Shown one piece after another: positions 38,696 through 47,796 of a DNA stretch of 64,000 bases. The position numbers and the translations under genes are program-made. The notes beneath the pieces were generated by a model. The model had not been told where the DNA came from. It saw nothing but the letters and a program-made list of their open reading frames with translations, and ran no database searches. The first letter of the stretch is position 1. Every line of letters starts with the position of its first letter. Origin of the DNA: an uncultured Bacteroidia bacterium (GTDB lineage Bacteria; Bacteroidota; Bacteroidia; Bacteroidales; F082); assembly GCA_902785755.1 (NCBI GenBank), contig CACZZO010000002.1:1-64000 (forward strand), given 5' to 3'.

Positions 38696-39723
38696 AAGTG
38701 GCGGTCGTCATATTGAACTACAACGGGAAACGGTTTCTTGAGCAGTTTCTGCCCAATGTCATCGCGAATTGCGATCCTTCGACGACTGAAATCGTCGTGG
38801 CCGACAATGCCTCAGAAGATGATTCTGTGGCGTTTATGAAATCGCATTTCCCTGGGATTCGGCTGATTGAGAATGGCAGCAACGGCGGCTTCACGACGGG
38901 TTACAATCTGGCTTTGCGACAGATTGAGGCCCAGTATTATGTGCTGCTCAATTCAGATATTGAGGTGACACCGTGTTGGATTGAGCCTATTATCGAAATG
39001 ATGGATGCCGATCCACAAATTGCCGCCTGCCAGCCCAAGATTCTGTCGTATTATCATAGGGAAAAGTTTGAGTATGCGGGTGCCAGTGGCGGTTTCATCG
39101 ACAAATATGGTTATCCGTTCTGTCGCGGGCGCGTGTTCCAAAACCTTGAAGTGGACAAAGGCCAGTACGACGACCCGAAAGAAGTGTTTTGGGCCACAGG
39201 AGCGTGCATGTTCGTCCGCGCCGACTTGTATCACCAGATTGGCGGCTTGGACGACAGTTTCTTCGCCCACATGGAGGAAATCGACTTGTGTTGGCGGCTG
39301 AAGAACGCAGGCTACAAGGTGTATTGTTGTCCGCAGTCGAAGGTGTATCATATTGGAGGCGGAACTTTGCCGAAAAACTCGCCGCGCAAGACCTATTTGA
39401 ATTTCCGCAACAACCTTTCTTTATTGGCGAAAAACCTGCCTGACGACAGGGTGTTTCCCGTCATCGCCTATCGCATTTTGCTCGATTGGGTGGCCGCGCT
39501 GAAGTTTCTCGCCGAAGGCTGTGTGAAGGACTTTGCAAAGGTGTTCAAGGCGCATTGGGATTTCTATAAACGCCTGAAATCCTTGCGCGAGAAACGAAAA
39601 GATTGTGAGCACAAGGAAGTGAGTTGCATCTACAATCGGAACATCGTTTTCGAGAGCATCCTCCGAGGAAAGAAAAAGTATAGCGATTTGCGGGAGGGGG
39701 ATTTTATATCAACTCCTCAATAG
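38692..39723 (+). CDS. Glycosyltransferase family 2
   Basis: A 343-residue inverting glycosyltransferase of the GT-A fold. VAVVILNYNGKRFLEQFL is the nucleotide-binding start, ADNAS the first acidic site, LLNSDIEV the DxD-like metal site, and GACMFVRADLY with EEIDLCWRL the acceptor-side ED motif. It resembles rhamnosyl- and related sugar transferases (dTDP-Rha:alpha-D-GlcNAc type). A hydrophobic C-terminal helix (VFPVIAYRILLDWVAAL) may attach it to the membrane. Coupled to the lipid A acyltransferase, so it may decorate lipopolysaccharide or a surface glycan. Its 3' end overlaps aroQ by 20 bases. Confidence 0.88.
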   Translation: MKVAVVILNYNGKRFLEQFLPNVIANCDPSTTEIVVADNASEDDSVAFMKSHFPGIRLIENGSNGGFTTGYNLALRQIEAQYYVLLNSDIEVTPCWIEPIIEMMDADPQIAACQPKILSYYHREKFEYAGASGGFIDKYGYPFCRGRVFQNLEVDKGQYDDPKEVFWATGACMFVRADLYHQIGGLDDSFFAHMEEIDLCWRLKNAGYKVYCCPQSKVYHIGGGTLPKNSPRKTYLNFRNNLSLLAKNLPDDRVFPVIAYRILLDWVAALKFLAEGCVKDFAKVFKAHWDFYKRLKSLREKRKDCEHKEVSCIYNRNIVFESILRGKKKYSDLREGDFISTPQ

Positions 39724-40117
39724 CCTTGGCATACCCCTCCAAGCCCATTCCCATAATACTCTTCAAGCAAGCCTCAGCAGTAAACGAATGATGCCGGTAA
39801 GGCTCTCGTTTCGTGATGTCTGAAATGTGGACTTCGACGACGGGGATGCTGATGGCGCGGATGCAATCGGCCAAGGCGATGGAAGTGTGGGCATAGCCTC
39901 CGGGGTTCATCACCACGGCATCATATTGGCCAACAGCGGTTTGCAGTTGGTCAATCAGTGCGCCCTCGTGGTTCGTCTGGAAATAGGAAATCTCGTGCTG
40001 CGGGAAACGCTTGCGGAGTTGGGGCAGGTATTCCTCGAAAGAGAGTTTTCCGTAGATTTCAGGCTCACGTTTGCCCAAAAGGTTCAGGTTGGGTCCATTG
40101 AGGATGAGAATTTTCAT
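39704..40117 (-). CDS. aroQ: 3-dehydroquinate dehydratase, type II
   Basis: A 137-residue enzyme of the shikimate pathway that dehydrates 3-dehydroquinate, in the cytosol. The type II signature is complete: NGPNLNLLGKREPEIYG with the catalytic Tyr, the NHEGALID segment, NPGGYAHTSIAL, VEVHISD with the catalytic His, and REPYRHHS. Length is close to the family norm of about 145. It is convergent with the glycosyltransferase, their 3' ends overlapping by 20 bases. Confidence 0.95.
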   Translation of the reverse strand: MKILILNGPNLNLLGKREPEIYGKLSFEEYLPQLRKRFPQHEISYFQTNHEGALIDQLQTAVGQYDAVVMNPGGYAHTSIALADCIRAISIPVVEVHISDITKREPYRHHSFTAEACLKSIMGMGLEGYAKAIEELI

Positions 40118-40202
40118 CTTGGAATTTTTTGCAAAAATAGCCTTTTTTTACACTTGAAAGCCTTTTTTGGGCTGAAAAGTTGAAATGTATCAATTCTTTT
40201 TA

Positions 40203-40210
40203 TACTTTTG
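40203..40210 (+). promoter_or_regulatory. -7 box of the aldo/keto reductase promoter
   Basis: TACTTTTG matches TAnnTTTG 18 bases before the start codon. Confidence 0.5.
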
Positions 40211-40228
40211 TCGCAAAATCATGCAGCC

Positions 40229-41260
40229 ATGAAAATCATCACATTAGGCAAGACCAATTTGAAGGTGAATAAGAATGGTTTTGGAGCCCTTCCTATTCAG
40301 AGAATCAGCGAAAAGGAAGCGGTTTATTTGTTGCACAAGGCCTACGAAAACGGTTTCAATTTCTTTGACACGGCGCGTTTCTATACTGACAGCGAGGAAA
40401 AAATTGGCGCGGCGTTTGCCGACAGGCGGAGCAAAGTCATCATTGCCTCAAAGACGAGCGCGACCACCGTGGAGGATTTCTGGAAAGACCTTCACACCAC
40501 CTTGAAGAACCTGAAGACGGACTACCTCGACCTGTACCAGTTCCACAACCCCGACTATTGCCCACGACCGGGCGACAAGCAGGGTCTGTATGACGCCATG
40601 AAGGTGGCCAAGCGGCAAGGCAAGATTCGTTTTATTGGCATCAGCAACCACCGCCAATCAGTGGCTTTGGAGGCCATCGAGCGCGATTGCTACGACACGC
40701 TCCAATATCCGTTCTCTTATCTTTCCTCTGAGGACGACCAGAAGATTGTGGAGGCTTGCCACAAGCACAACATGGGCTTTATCTGCATGAAAGCGATGGC
40801 GGGAGGACTTATCAACGATTCGGCGTTGGCCTACGCTTTCCTCAACCAGTATGACCATGCCCTGCCCATTTGGGGCATACAACGCGAGAGCGAATTGGAC
40901 GAATTCATCTCCTATCAGGAGCGCGAGCCTGAGTTGTCGTCTTCGTCATGGCGCAAGATTGAGAAGGATCGCGCAGAGTTGAGTGGCGAGTTTTGTCGTG
41001 GTTGCGGTTACTGTATGCCTTGCACGGTGGGCATCAAAATTAACGACTGCGCACGCATGAGCCTTTTGCTGCGCCGTGCCCCGTTGGAGGTTTATCTCAC
41101 CGAGGAATGGAACGAAAGGATGAAACTCATCGAGAAGTGCAAACACTGCAACGCCTGCCGCGAGAAGTGTCCATACGGCCTCGACACGCCTGCGCTCTTG
41201 GAGAAGAACTACGAGGATTTCAAGGAGTTTTGGGCGAAGAAACAGGCTGGAGAGCTTTGA
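40229..41260 (+). CDS. Aldo/keto reductase with C-terminal ferredoxin-type cysteines
   Basis: A 343-residue cytosolic oxidoreductase. The TIM-barrel AKR part (1-260) has NFFDTARFYTDSE with the catalytic Asp/Tyr, SKTSATTVEDFWKDL, and LDLYQFHNPD. The C-terminal 80 residues carry cysteine groups CRGCGYCMPC and CKHCNACREKC, as in a 4Fe-4S-binding extension that is frequent in anaerobe AKRs. Substrate unknown. I chose ATG 40229, since the earlier frame start is a TTG within the promoter. A strong terminator follows. Confidence 0.87.
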   Translation: MKIITLGKTNLKVNKNGFGALPIQRISEKEAVYLLHKAYENGFNFFDTARFYTDSEEKIGAAFADRRSKVIIASKTSATTVEDFWKDLHTTLKNLKTDYLDLYQFHNPDYCPRPGDKQGLYDAMKVAKRQGKIRFIGISNHRQSVALEAIERDCYDTLQYPFSYLSSEDDQKIVEACHKHNMGFICMKAMAGGLINDSALAYAFLNQYDHALPIWGIQRESELDEFISYQEREPELSSSSWRKIEKDRAELSGEFCRGCGYCMPCTVGIKINDCARMSLLLRRAPLEVYLTEEWNERMKLIEKCKHCNACREKCPYGLDTPALLEKNYEDFKEFWAKKQAGEL

Positions 41261-41270
41261 ATTATAAACG

Positions 41271-41306
41271 AAAAAGTTCCGCTTCCTTTGGAAGCGGAAC
41301 TTTTTT
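41271..41306. terminator. Terminator between aldo/keto reductase and ferritin genes
   Basis: AAAAAGTTCCGCTTCC pairs with GGAAGCGGAACTTTTTT around a 3-base loop. A and T tracts on both sides allow use by both convergent genes. Confidence 0.85.
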
Positions 41307-41324
41307 CAAGATGCCTGCTGAGAA

Positions 41325-41837
41325 TTACTTCAGCGGAGCTGGCGTGTGATACTGGCGTGCGCCGAGTTCCTTGTCGAGCATGATCATGCCACCGATATGG
41401 TCGCCAATCATCTTGCAGTGGTTGACGAGGTCGCTGGCGGTCTTTTCTTCTTCCACTTGTTCATCAATGAACCAAGCGAGGAAGTTGGCAGCAGCGCGGT
41501 CTTTATCCTCATCGGCAATGTCGCAGAGGTTGTTGATCATGGCGGTCACTTCCTTCTCGTGCTTCAAGGTGTCTTCAAAGGCGGCCAAAACGGTATCCCA
41601 TTCGGTTTGCACCTTGGCGATGGGAGCAAGGATGACCCTTGCATCTTGCGAATGTAGGTAGTTAATCATGATCGCGGCATGGGCTTGTTCCTCAAGGAAT
41701 TGCACCTTGAACCAGTGGGCGATGCCGTGGAAACCTTTGGCGTAAATGTCTTGAGCCATGCTCAAATACAGGTAGGCCGACCACATTTCAGCGTTGATTT
41801 GGTCGTTGATGGCTTTTGTTAATTTCTTGCTAATCAT
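41325..41837 (-). CDS. ftnA: Non-haem ferritin
   Basis: A 170-residue iron-storage protein of the bacterial FtnA type. The four-helix bundle carries ferroxidase ligands in INAEMWSAYLYLS (Glu 17), FLEEQAHA (Glu 50 and His 53) and EQVEEEKTA. It stores iron and consumes peroxide. The rubrerythrin gene is next on the same strand, giving an oxidative-stress pair typical of anaerobes, separated by a small inverted-repeat element. Confidence 0.92.
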   Translation of the reverse strand: MISKKLTKAINDQINAEMWSAYLYLSMAQDIYAKGFHGIAHWFKVQFLEEQAHAAIMINYLHSQDARVILAPIAKVQTEWDTVLAAFEDTLKHEKEVTAMINNLCDIADEDKDRAAANFLAWFIDEQVEEEKTASDLVNHCKMIGDHIGGMIMLDKELGARQYHTPAPLK

Positions 41838-41884
41838 TTTGTTTGGTTGTTTAATTGTTGATTGTTTAATCGTTTAATTGTTGG

Positions 41885-41960
41885 TTGTAGGGCTTTCACA
41901 CCGTGGCAGCCGCACGATAATTACAATATGGGTGGTTGCTATAATATGACAGCCCTACAA
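41885..41960. repeat. Small inverted-repeat element (MITE-like)
   Basis: TTGTAGGGCTTTCA on the left and TGACAGCCCTACAA on the right are near-perfect terminal inverted repeats around about 50 bases without an ORF. It resembles a miniature transposable element or repeat family unit; no transposase is present in the window. Confidence 0.55.
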
Positions 41961-41968
41961 ACCTAAAT

Positions 41969-42517
41969 TCAATCGCCAAAATAACGTTTATACAATCCCT
42001 CAAAGCCTTTGCCGTGGCGGGCTTCGTCTTTGGCCATCTCGTGGACGGTGTCGTGGATGGCATCGAGGTTGCGCTCCTTGGCCACGCGGGCGATGCGCAT
42101 CTTGTCTTCGCAGGCGCCGCACTCGGCAATCATGCGCTTGTAAAGGTTGGTCTTGGTGTCCCAAACCACGTCGCCAAGCAATTCGGCAAAGCGGGCGCAG
42201 TGCTCGGCCTCTTCAAAAGCATAACGCTTGAAAGCCTCGGCGATTTCGGGGTAGCCTTCGCGGTCGGCTTGGCGGCTCATGGCCAAGTACATGCCGACTT
42301 CGGTGGCCTCACCCATGAAATGGGCGTTCAGGTCCTTAATCATGTCCTCGCCGGTGCCTTTGGCGATGCCGACGACATGCTCGGTGACGAAATTCAGGGC
42401 AGCCGACTCGTCAACGACCTTCCATTCAACGATTTGCTTGCATTGAGGGCAACGCTCGGGTGCCTCTTCTCCTTCGTGAACATACCCGCAGATGGGGCAG
42501 ATGAATTTTTTCTTCAT
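41969..42517 (-). CDS. rbr: Reverse rubrerythrin
   Basis: A 182-residue peroxide-scavenging protein. An N-terminal rubredoxin-like domain has two Cys pairs (CPICG at 7-11 and CPQC at 23-26) and is followed by the ferritin-like diiron domain, with Glu/His ligands in [25 protein letters not shown] and [10 protein letters not shown]. Classical rubrerythrins have the rubredoxin part at the C-terminus, so this is the reverse form. It supports peroxide reduction in anaerobes. Confidence 0.93.
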   Translation of the reverse strand: MKKKFICPICGYVHEGEEAPERCPQCKQIVEWKVVDESAALNFVTEHVVGIAKGTGEDMIKDLNAHFMGEATEVGMYLAMSRQADREGYPEIAEAFKRYAFEEAEHCARFAELLGDVVWDTKTNLYKRMIAECGACEDKMRIARVAKERNLDAIHDTVHEMAKDEARHGKGFEGLYKRYFGD

Positions 42518-42625
42518 GTGATAAGTTTTAATTGAGTTAGTTTATGATTATGTCTAATTCTGTCAATAATAACGCAAAAGTAGTCATTTTTCTTGTATCG
42601 CCAATTTTTTTACGGAAAAAATTGC

Positions 42626-42633
42626 TACTTTTG
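42626..42633 (+). promoter_or_regulatory. -7 box of the nusB promoter
   Basis: TACTTTTG matches TAnnTTTG 29 bases before the start codon. Confidence 0.5.
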
Positions 42634-42662
42634 CAAACCGTTTTCATAGGAAAAGATTCATT

Positions 42663-43616
42663 ATGCTGAATAGGAGATTTTTGAGAGTCAAGGCGTTGCA
42701 GGAGATTTACGCCTACCATCAGTCCAATAGTGGCAATCTGCCTCAAGCGGAACGCCATCTGCTTGATGAGGTCGACGACCTTTACAAGTTGTTTGTTTAC
42801 CAGCTTTCCTTCTGGGTTGAGGTGAAGCATTTCGCCGAGCGGCGCATCGAGGAGAACAAGAACAAGCATTTCCCGACCAAGGAGGACTTGAACCCCAACC
42901 TAAAGTTTGTCAACAATCGGATTCTCAATGCTTTGGACGACAATAAGCATTTGTTGAGCCTTGAGGAGAAGTATAAAATCAATTGGGCCGACTCGCGAGA
43001 AGACTTTATCCGCAATCTGTTTCAGAAATTAACTGAAACTTCCGAATATCAGGAATATATGAATAACGGAAAGAATAGCTTCGCTGACGACAAGCAGTTT
43101 TTGGCGACCGTTATCGATAACTATATGGCGGAAAACGGCTTGCTGTATGACTACTATTCCGACCGCGACCTTTCTTTCAACAGTGACTATCAGATTGCGA
43201 TTTACCTGCTTTATAAGTTCATCAACGAAATGCCTGAATCGTTTAGTGCTACAACCAAGTTGCCGCCTGCTTACAAATCAGAGGATGATGATAAAGAGTT
43301 CGTAATCAAGCTGTTTGAGAAGACTATCCTTCATGCTGACGAATACAAGGAATTGGTGAAAACCAATCTTTCCAATTGGGACTACGACCGCATGGCCTTG
43401 ATGGACAAAATATTGATTTTCATGGCGATAACGGAATTTTGCGAGTTCCATTCCATTCCCGTGAAGGTGACCATCAATGAGTATATCGAAATTTCGAAGT
43501 TATACAGCACGCCCGACAGCCGTCGTTTCGTCAATGGAATGTTGGACAGGCTTTCTACCGTGTTGAAGGAAGAAGGAAAACTGAAAAAGACGGGTTTGGG
43601 ACTGATTGAAAAATAA
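42663..43616 (+). CDS. nusB: Transcription antitermination factor NusB
   Basis: A 317-residue NusB, about twice the length of the E. coli protein (139). The first 25 residues (MLNRRFLRVKALQEIYAY) match the NusB start, and the C-terminal half (about 230-305) holds the rest of the domain (LSNWDYDRMALMDKILIFMAITEFCEF, then VTINEYIEISKLYSTPDSRRFVNGMLDRL). The central 150-200 residues are a helical insertion seen in Bacteroidota. NusB binds boxA RNA with NusE/S10 in rRNA antitermination. Confidence 0.93.
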   Translation: MLNRRFLRVKALQEIYAYHQSNSGNLPQAERHLLDEVDDLYKLFVYQLSFWVEVKHFAERRIEENKNKHFPTKEDLNPNLKFVNNRILNALDDNKHLLSLEEKYKINWADSREDFIRNLFQKLTETSEYQEYMNNGKNSFADDKQFLATVIDNYMAENGLLYDYYSDRDLSFNSDYQIAIYLLYKFINEMPESFSATTKLPPAYKSEDDDKEFVIKLFEKTILHADEYKELVKTNLSNWDYDRMALMDKILIFMAITEFCEFHSIPVKVTINEYIEISKLYSTPDSRRFVNGMLDRLSTVLKEEGKLKKTGLGLIEK

Positions 43617-43672
43617 TCACGCGACGATACAATATTATTAATAGGTGTCCGTTATCCAAAAAATGTAGAAAA

Positions 43673-44722
43673 ATGAAGCGTGCAATTTACATATTAGGTG
43701 CATTTGTGCTGTCTTTCATGGTTTTGCAAGCCAATGCACAGGTGAAAGACGGACTTTATCGCGCATTGACGGATGCCAATTCGGCGCGTGTGGTGGCCTT
43801 GGGCGGGCTGCCTTTGCCCATGCATGACGGCGACTTGCAAACGGCGGTTTTCAACCCTTCGGCCATTTCGCCTGAAACGCACAATCAACTTTCACTTTCG
43901 TATGTCGGCGATTTCAATTTGGGGACGAATTATGCCACGGCGCAATACAGCCGCACTTTTGAGAGTGTGGGCAGTTTTGCGGCTTCGGTGCAATACTACA
44001 ACTACGGCAACATGCAATATGCTTCCGAGAGCGGCCATGTCGATGGCAGCACTTTCAATGTGTCGGATTATGCCGTCACTTTGGGTTGGGGGCGCGAACT
44101 GACCGACAAATGGAGCATTGGTGCCAACCTAAAATATGCTGGCGTTCAATACGAAATCGGTAGTGCGGGAGCCTTGGGCGTGGATGTGGCAGGCACTTAT
44201 TGGTCATACAGCAATTGGGCTTTCACCCTTGCTGCACGCAACATTGGGCGACAAATCTTTTGCAAGGAGTTGAATGTGGAAAACAAGTGGTTGCCGTTTT
44301 CTTTGGATTTCATTGCGTCCAAGAAACTCGACCATCTGCCCCTGACCTTTGTATTTGGCTATCACGACATTCAGAATTGGAAGCGAGTGTCTGATAATCT
44401 GTACCTTACGGAGGAGAATTACGACCCCATCACGGGACAGTATATTGCGCCGAGCAAAACTAAGAAGTTCTTCAACAACCTTGGTAGCCATTTGGTGTTG
44501 GGTGGAGAGTTGGAAATTGGGAAGAATCTTGTGTTGAGGGTTTCCTACAACTACGAGACATTCCTTAAGATGGATGTTCCCCAAAAACGTACTTTGGTTG
44601 GCCTTTCGGCTGGTTTCGCCGTGAAAATCAAGGCTTTCCAGATAGATTATGCCTATTCGCGCAATAATATTGTTGGGTCGCCCCACTTCCTGACAGTCCG
44701 CATGGACTTGAGTAAGTTCTAA
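43673..44722 (+). CDS. porQ: PorQ, type IX secretion system-associated beta-barrel
   Basis: A 349-residue exported outer-membrane barrel. Signal peptide ending QANAQ, then the family ARVVALGGLPLPMHDGDLQTAVFNPSAISP-type start, followed by repeated amphipathic strands and a C-terminal FLTVRMDLSKF. PorQ is required for type IX secretion in Porphyromonas gingivalis, so this organism may have a T9SS, although no other component lies in the window. It is followed after three bases by recF. Confidence 0.85.
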   Translation: MKRAIYILGAFVLSFMVLQANAQVKDGLYRALTDANSARVVALGGLPLPMHDGDLQTAVFNPSAISPETHNQLSLSYVGDFNLGTNYATAQYSRTFESVGSFAASVQYYNYGNMQYASESGHVDGSTFNVSDYAVTLGWGRELTDKWSIGANLKYAGVQYEIGSAGALGVDVAGTYWSYSNWAFTLAARNIGRQIFCKELNVENKWLPFSLDFIASKKLDHLPLTFVFGYHDIQNWKRVSDNLYLTEENYDPITGQYIAPSKTKKFFNNLGSHLVLGGELEIGKNLVLRVSYNYETFLKMDVPQKRTLVGLSAGFAVKIKAFQIDYAYSRNNIVGSPHFLTVRMDLSKF

Positions 44723-44725
44723 GTC

Positions 44726-45853
44726 ATGCATCTCCACGAACTCAAACTGACCAACTTCAAGAATTGCGAGTCGGCTGACTTGCTGTTTTCGGAGAATGTC
44801 AATTGTTTCGTGGGCCTCAATGGGGCAGGAAAAACCAACATCCTCGACTCAATTTATTACCTTTCGTTTTGCAAGAGTTTTTTCGGCGCGACCGACAAAC
44901 AGAACATCCGCCACGAGCAGGATTTCTTTGCCATCCACGGCGTTTATGCGCATGAAGGCAAAGATGATGAATTGGTGTCGTGTGTGCAAAAGCGCGACCA
45001 AAAGAAGTCGTTTCGCTTCAACAAGAAGGAATACGACCGCCTCAGCGACCATATCGGGAAGTTCCCTTTGGTGATGATTTCGCCTTACGACCGCGACCTC
45101 ATCAACGAGGGCAGCGACCTCCGCCGCAAGTTCATCGACGGCGTGATTTCGCAGTTCGACCCGCTGTATCTCAACGCTTTGCTGAAATACAACCGCGCCT
45201 TGCTGCAACGCAATGTGCAGTTGAAACAGTTTGCCGAAAGCCGCACTTTCGACCGCGAGTTGCTTCGCCTTTGGGAAGACCAGTTGGCGCAACATGCCGA
45301 CGACATCCATGCCAAACGTCGGCAGTTTTTGGAGGATTTCTTGCCCATTTTCCAGCATTATTACGAGATTGTTTCGGGCGGCACGGAGAAGGTGAATGTG
45401 GTTTATCAATCGCGCTTGGACGAGAAACCGTTGAATGAGTTGTTGGAGGAAAGTTTGCAACAAGACCGTTATTCGGGCTACACCAATGTCGGCATCCATA
45501 AGGACGACTTGGAGTTTGCCTTGGACGGACATCCGCTGAAGCGTTTCGGCTCGCAGGGGCAGCAAAAGTCGTTTGTGGTTTCGATTCGGTTGGCGCAGTT
45601 CGAGTTCAACTACCAAAAGATTGGCTACAAGCCCATTTTGCTCTTGGACGACATTTTCGACAAACTTGACGACCAGCGTGTGATGAAGCTCGTCCGCTTG
45701 GTCGGCGACGACCATTTCGGTCAGGTATTTATCACTGATACTCAGCAACAAAGGGTGGAACGGCTTTTTGAGGACACCCAAATCGACCACAAGATTTTCG
45801 AGGTGGAGAAAGGCTGTGTCAAAGAGATAGGAGGCTGCGATGGTTTACTTTGA
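44726..45853 (+). CDS. recF: DNA replication and repair protein RecF
   Basis: A 375-residue SMC-like ATPase that helps load RecA at gaps, in the cytosol. It has LTNFKNCESADL (N-terminal strand), Walker A GLNGAGKTN, the FGSQGQQKSF signature segment and Walker B PILLLDDIFDKLDD, followed by the D-loop. Length fits the family. Its last 14 bases overlap the DUF721 gene, indicating translational coupling. Confidence 0.96.
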   Translation: MHLHELKLTNFKNCESADLLFSENVNCFVGLNGAGKTNILDSIYYLSFCKSFFGATDKQNIRHEQDFFAIHGVYAHEGKDDELVSCVQKRDQKKSFRFNKKEYDRLSDHIGKFPLVMISPYDRDLINEGSDLRRKFIDGVISQFDPLYLNALLKYNRALLQRNVQLKQFAESRTFDRELLRLWEDQLAQHADDIHAKRRQFLEDFLPIFQHYYEIVSGGTEKVNVVYQSRLDEKPLNELLEESLQQDRYSGYTNVGIHKDDLEFALDGHPLKRFGSQGQQKSFVVSIRLAQFEFNYQKIGYKPILLLDDIFDKLDDQRVMKLVRLVGDDHFGQVFITDTQQQRVERLFEDTQIDHKIFEVEKGCVKEIGGCDGLL

Positions 45854-46130
45854 CGTGAAGCCTCTCGGCGACCTCATCAAGGAGTTCTACGAGCTGCACA
45901 AAGGCCCCGATTACATGAATGAAATCAAGGTCATCAACGCATGGCCCAAGGTGGTCGGGCCGTTCATTGCCTCGCATACCATTGACTTGTCAATCAAGAA
46001 CAACATACTATTCGTCCGCGTCGACAGCGATGCGTTGCGAAGCGAATTGAACTATTCCAAATCCTTGTTAATGAAGAACTTGAACGCTATTGCTGGGAAG
46101 GAAATGGTGAAGGAAATCGTGTTGAATTGA
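45840..46130 (+). CDS. DUF721 protein (DciA-like)
   Basis: A 96-residue DUF721 family protein. The KH-like core is visible in VINAWPKVVGPFIASHTIDLSIKNNILFVRVDSDALRSELNYSK. The family is related to DciA, which helps load the replicative helicase in bacteria without DnaC. The overlap with recF supports a replication role. It converges on the AAA-ATPase gene with four bases between stops. Confidence 0.88.
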   Translation: MVYFDVKPLGDLIKEFYELHKGPDYMNEIKVINAWPKVVGPFIASHTIDLSIKNNILFVRVDSDALRSELNYSKSLLMKNLNAIAGKEMVKEIVLN

Positions 46131-46134
46131 GCGG

Positions 46135-47721
46135 CTATCTTTCAATCAGATAATCCTCGATGGTCATGGTTTCGCGATTGAATTGGATGCCGATTTTCAC
46201 AACGTTTTTCCCTTCGGTTTGGAAAGGCAGGGCATAACCCTTGCTGTTGATTTGGTCAAGGGCTTGTTGGGCAGTGCCATTCACTTTCAGTTCAAAGACG
46301 TAATTTGTTTCTGGGGCTTTCACTACAAAGTCGATTCTGCCTCCCTGACATTTCACTTGGGTGCGAGCGTACACGTTCATCATGCTGAAAATCAAGTAGA
46401 AAGTGTATTCATAGAAACCCTCCGAAGCCGCTGCGTCTTCCAATTTCTTTTTGAAGCCTTCCACATATGGGATGCCCGCCAAAAAAGTCTTCATTTCCTC
46501 AAGTGCGCCCTCAATGTTGTTTTTTTTCAGCGCACGCCAAAACTTGAGTGCGAAGCCGTCCTGCACCGTCCCGCTGTCCAATCCTAAATAGGTGGGAATC
46601 AGTCCGTCGATAAGGCCGACGCGCACCTCTTTGTTCGGGATGGCAAGGACGTAGGAGTTGGTTTCGCGGTCATAACTCTTGATGGTGATGTAGCCCGCTT
46701 GATAGAGCAGGGGCAAAGCCGAGGTCATGGCTTCGGTGGGGCGGTCAAAAGAACTTGCCGAGGCCTCGATGTGTTCCAATCCCATGATGTCGGTCTTGAA
46801 CTCTTGCATCTGCTTGATGAGGAAAGTCGGGGTGCCGCTCTCGAACCAATAATTGTTGAGCATTTTGTCGCTGAAAGCGTTAATCAAACTGTAAGGGTTG
46901 TAGATGTCTTCCGAGCCTTGCGCAAACTTGTAGCCGTCGTATTGTTCCTTGAGTTTTTTTTGCATTTCTTCAGGGGAACACTCGAAAAACTCAGCCATTT
47001 GGCGGATGTCGTCGGCCATGCAGGTTGTCAGTTCGGTCTCGGTGAAACCACAAATTGCGGCAAATTGGGGCAAGAGCGATATGTTCTTGATATTGTTGAT
47101 GGTGGAAAAAATGCTAAGTTGTGAAAACTTGGTGATGCCGGTGATGAAACAGAACCGAATCATGGCTTCGCTGGCTTTCAGTGGTTGGTAGAACTCTTGC
47201 ATGATGCGGCGGAAATCAGGCAACTTTTCTTTGTCGTGAAGCACGTCAAGCAAGGGAGCATCATACTCATCGATGATGACAACCACTTGTTTCCCAGTCT
47301 TTTCGTAAGCGCGACGAATCAAACCTCGAAGCACTTCGCCCGGTGTAACTTCACTTTCGCTTTTCCCGAATTGCTCAACCAAAGGCTCCAACAGCGACAA
47401 TAACGCTTGTTGCAGATGCTCAGACGAGACACGGTTTTTGGCTATGCTCAGGTCCACATGGAGGACGGGGTAACGCTCCCAATCCTTCTCCAATTCCATG
47501 ATTTTCAAGCCTTCAAAAAGTTCCCTCTGACCTTCAAAGTAGGAATGTAACGTCGTGGAAAGCAATGATTTACCGAAACGACGGGGACGACTGAGGAATA
47601 TATATGGACTTTCTTTGGTTATCTTCCATACCAAGTCCGTCTTGTCAATATAGAGATAATGATCTTTCCTGACTCTTTCGAAAGTCTGTATGCCAATTGG
47701 ATATCTGTGCATGTTATTCAT
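46135..47721 (-). CDS. AAA-ATPase-like protein with PD-(D/E)XK nuclease-like C-terminus
   Basis: A 528-residue protein of the AAA_ATPase-like plus PDDEXK_9 family common in Bacteroidales. The start IGIQTFERVRKDHYLYIDKT is characteristic. Its Walker A is RPRRFGKSL instead of GxxxxGKS, Walker B VVVIIDEYDAPL. The C-terminal nuclease-like part ends with GGRIDFVVKAPETNYVFELKVNGTA, giving the D...ExK pattern. Such proteins occur in many paralogous copies and their role is not known. The start could be three codons later. Confidence 0.87.
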   Translation of the reverse strand: MNNMHRYPIGIQTFERVRKDHYLYIDKTDLVWKITKESPYIFLSRPRRFGKSLLSTTLHSYFEGQRELFEGLKIMELEKDWERYPVLHVDLSIAKNRVSSEHLQQALLSLLEPLVEQFGKSESEVTPGEVLRGLIRRAYEKTGKQVVVIIDEYDAPLLDVLHDKEKLPDFRRIMQEFYQPLKASEAMIRFCFITGITKFSQLSIFSTINNIKNISLLPQFAAICGFTETELTTCMADDIRQMAEFFECSPEEMQKKLKEQYDGYKFAQGSEDIYNPYSLINAFSDKMLNNYWFESGTPTFLIKQMQEFKTDIMGLEHIEASASSFDRPTEAMTSALPLLYQAGYITIKSYDRETNSYVLAIPNKEVRVGLIDGLIPTYLGLDSGTVQDGFALKFWRALKKNNIEGALEEMKTFLAGIPYVEGFKKKLEDAAASEGFYEYTFYLIFSMMNVYARTQVKCQGGRIDFVVKAPETNYVFELKVNGTAQQALDQINSKGYALPFQTEGKNVVKIGIQFNRETMTIEDYLIER

Positions 47722-47796
47722 CGTATCGGTTTCTATGCTGCAAAAATAGTTTTTTTTTACGATTTATTGAAGTTGTTTAGGCATTTTGGCGCAAAT

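Noticed and set aside
46135..47721. Calling the AAA/PD-(D/E)XK protein a defence gene
   Set aside because: This family is abundant in Bacteroidales cores; the local context (recF, DUF721, AddB-like) is not a defence island.
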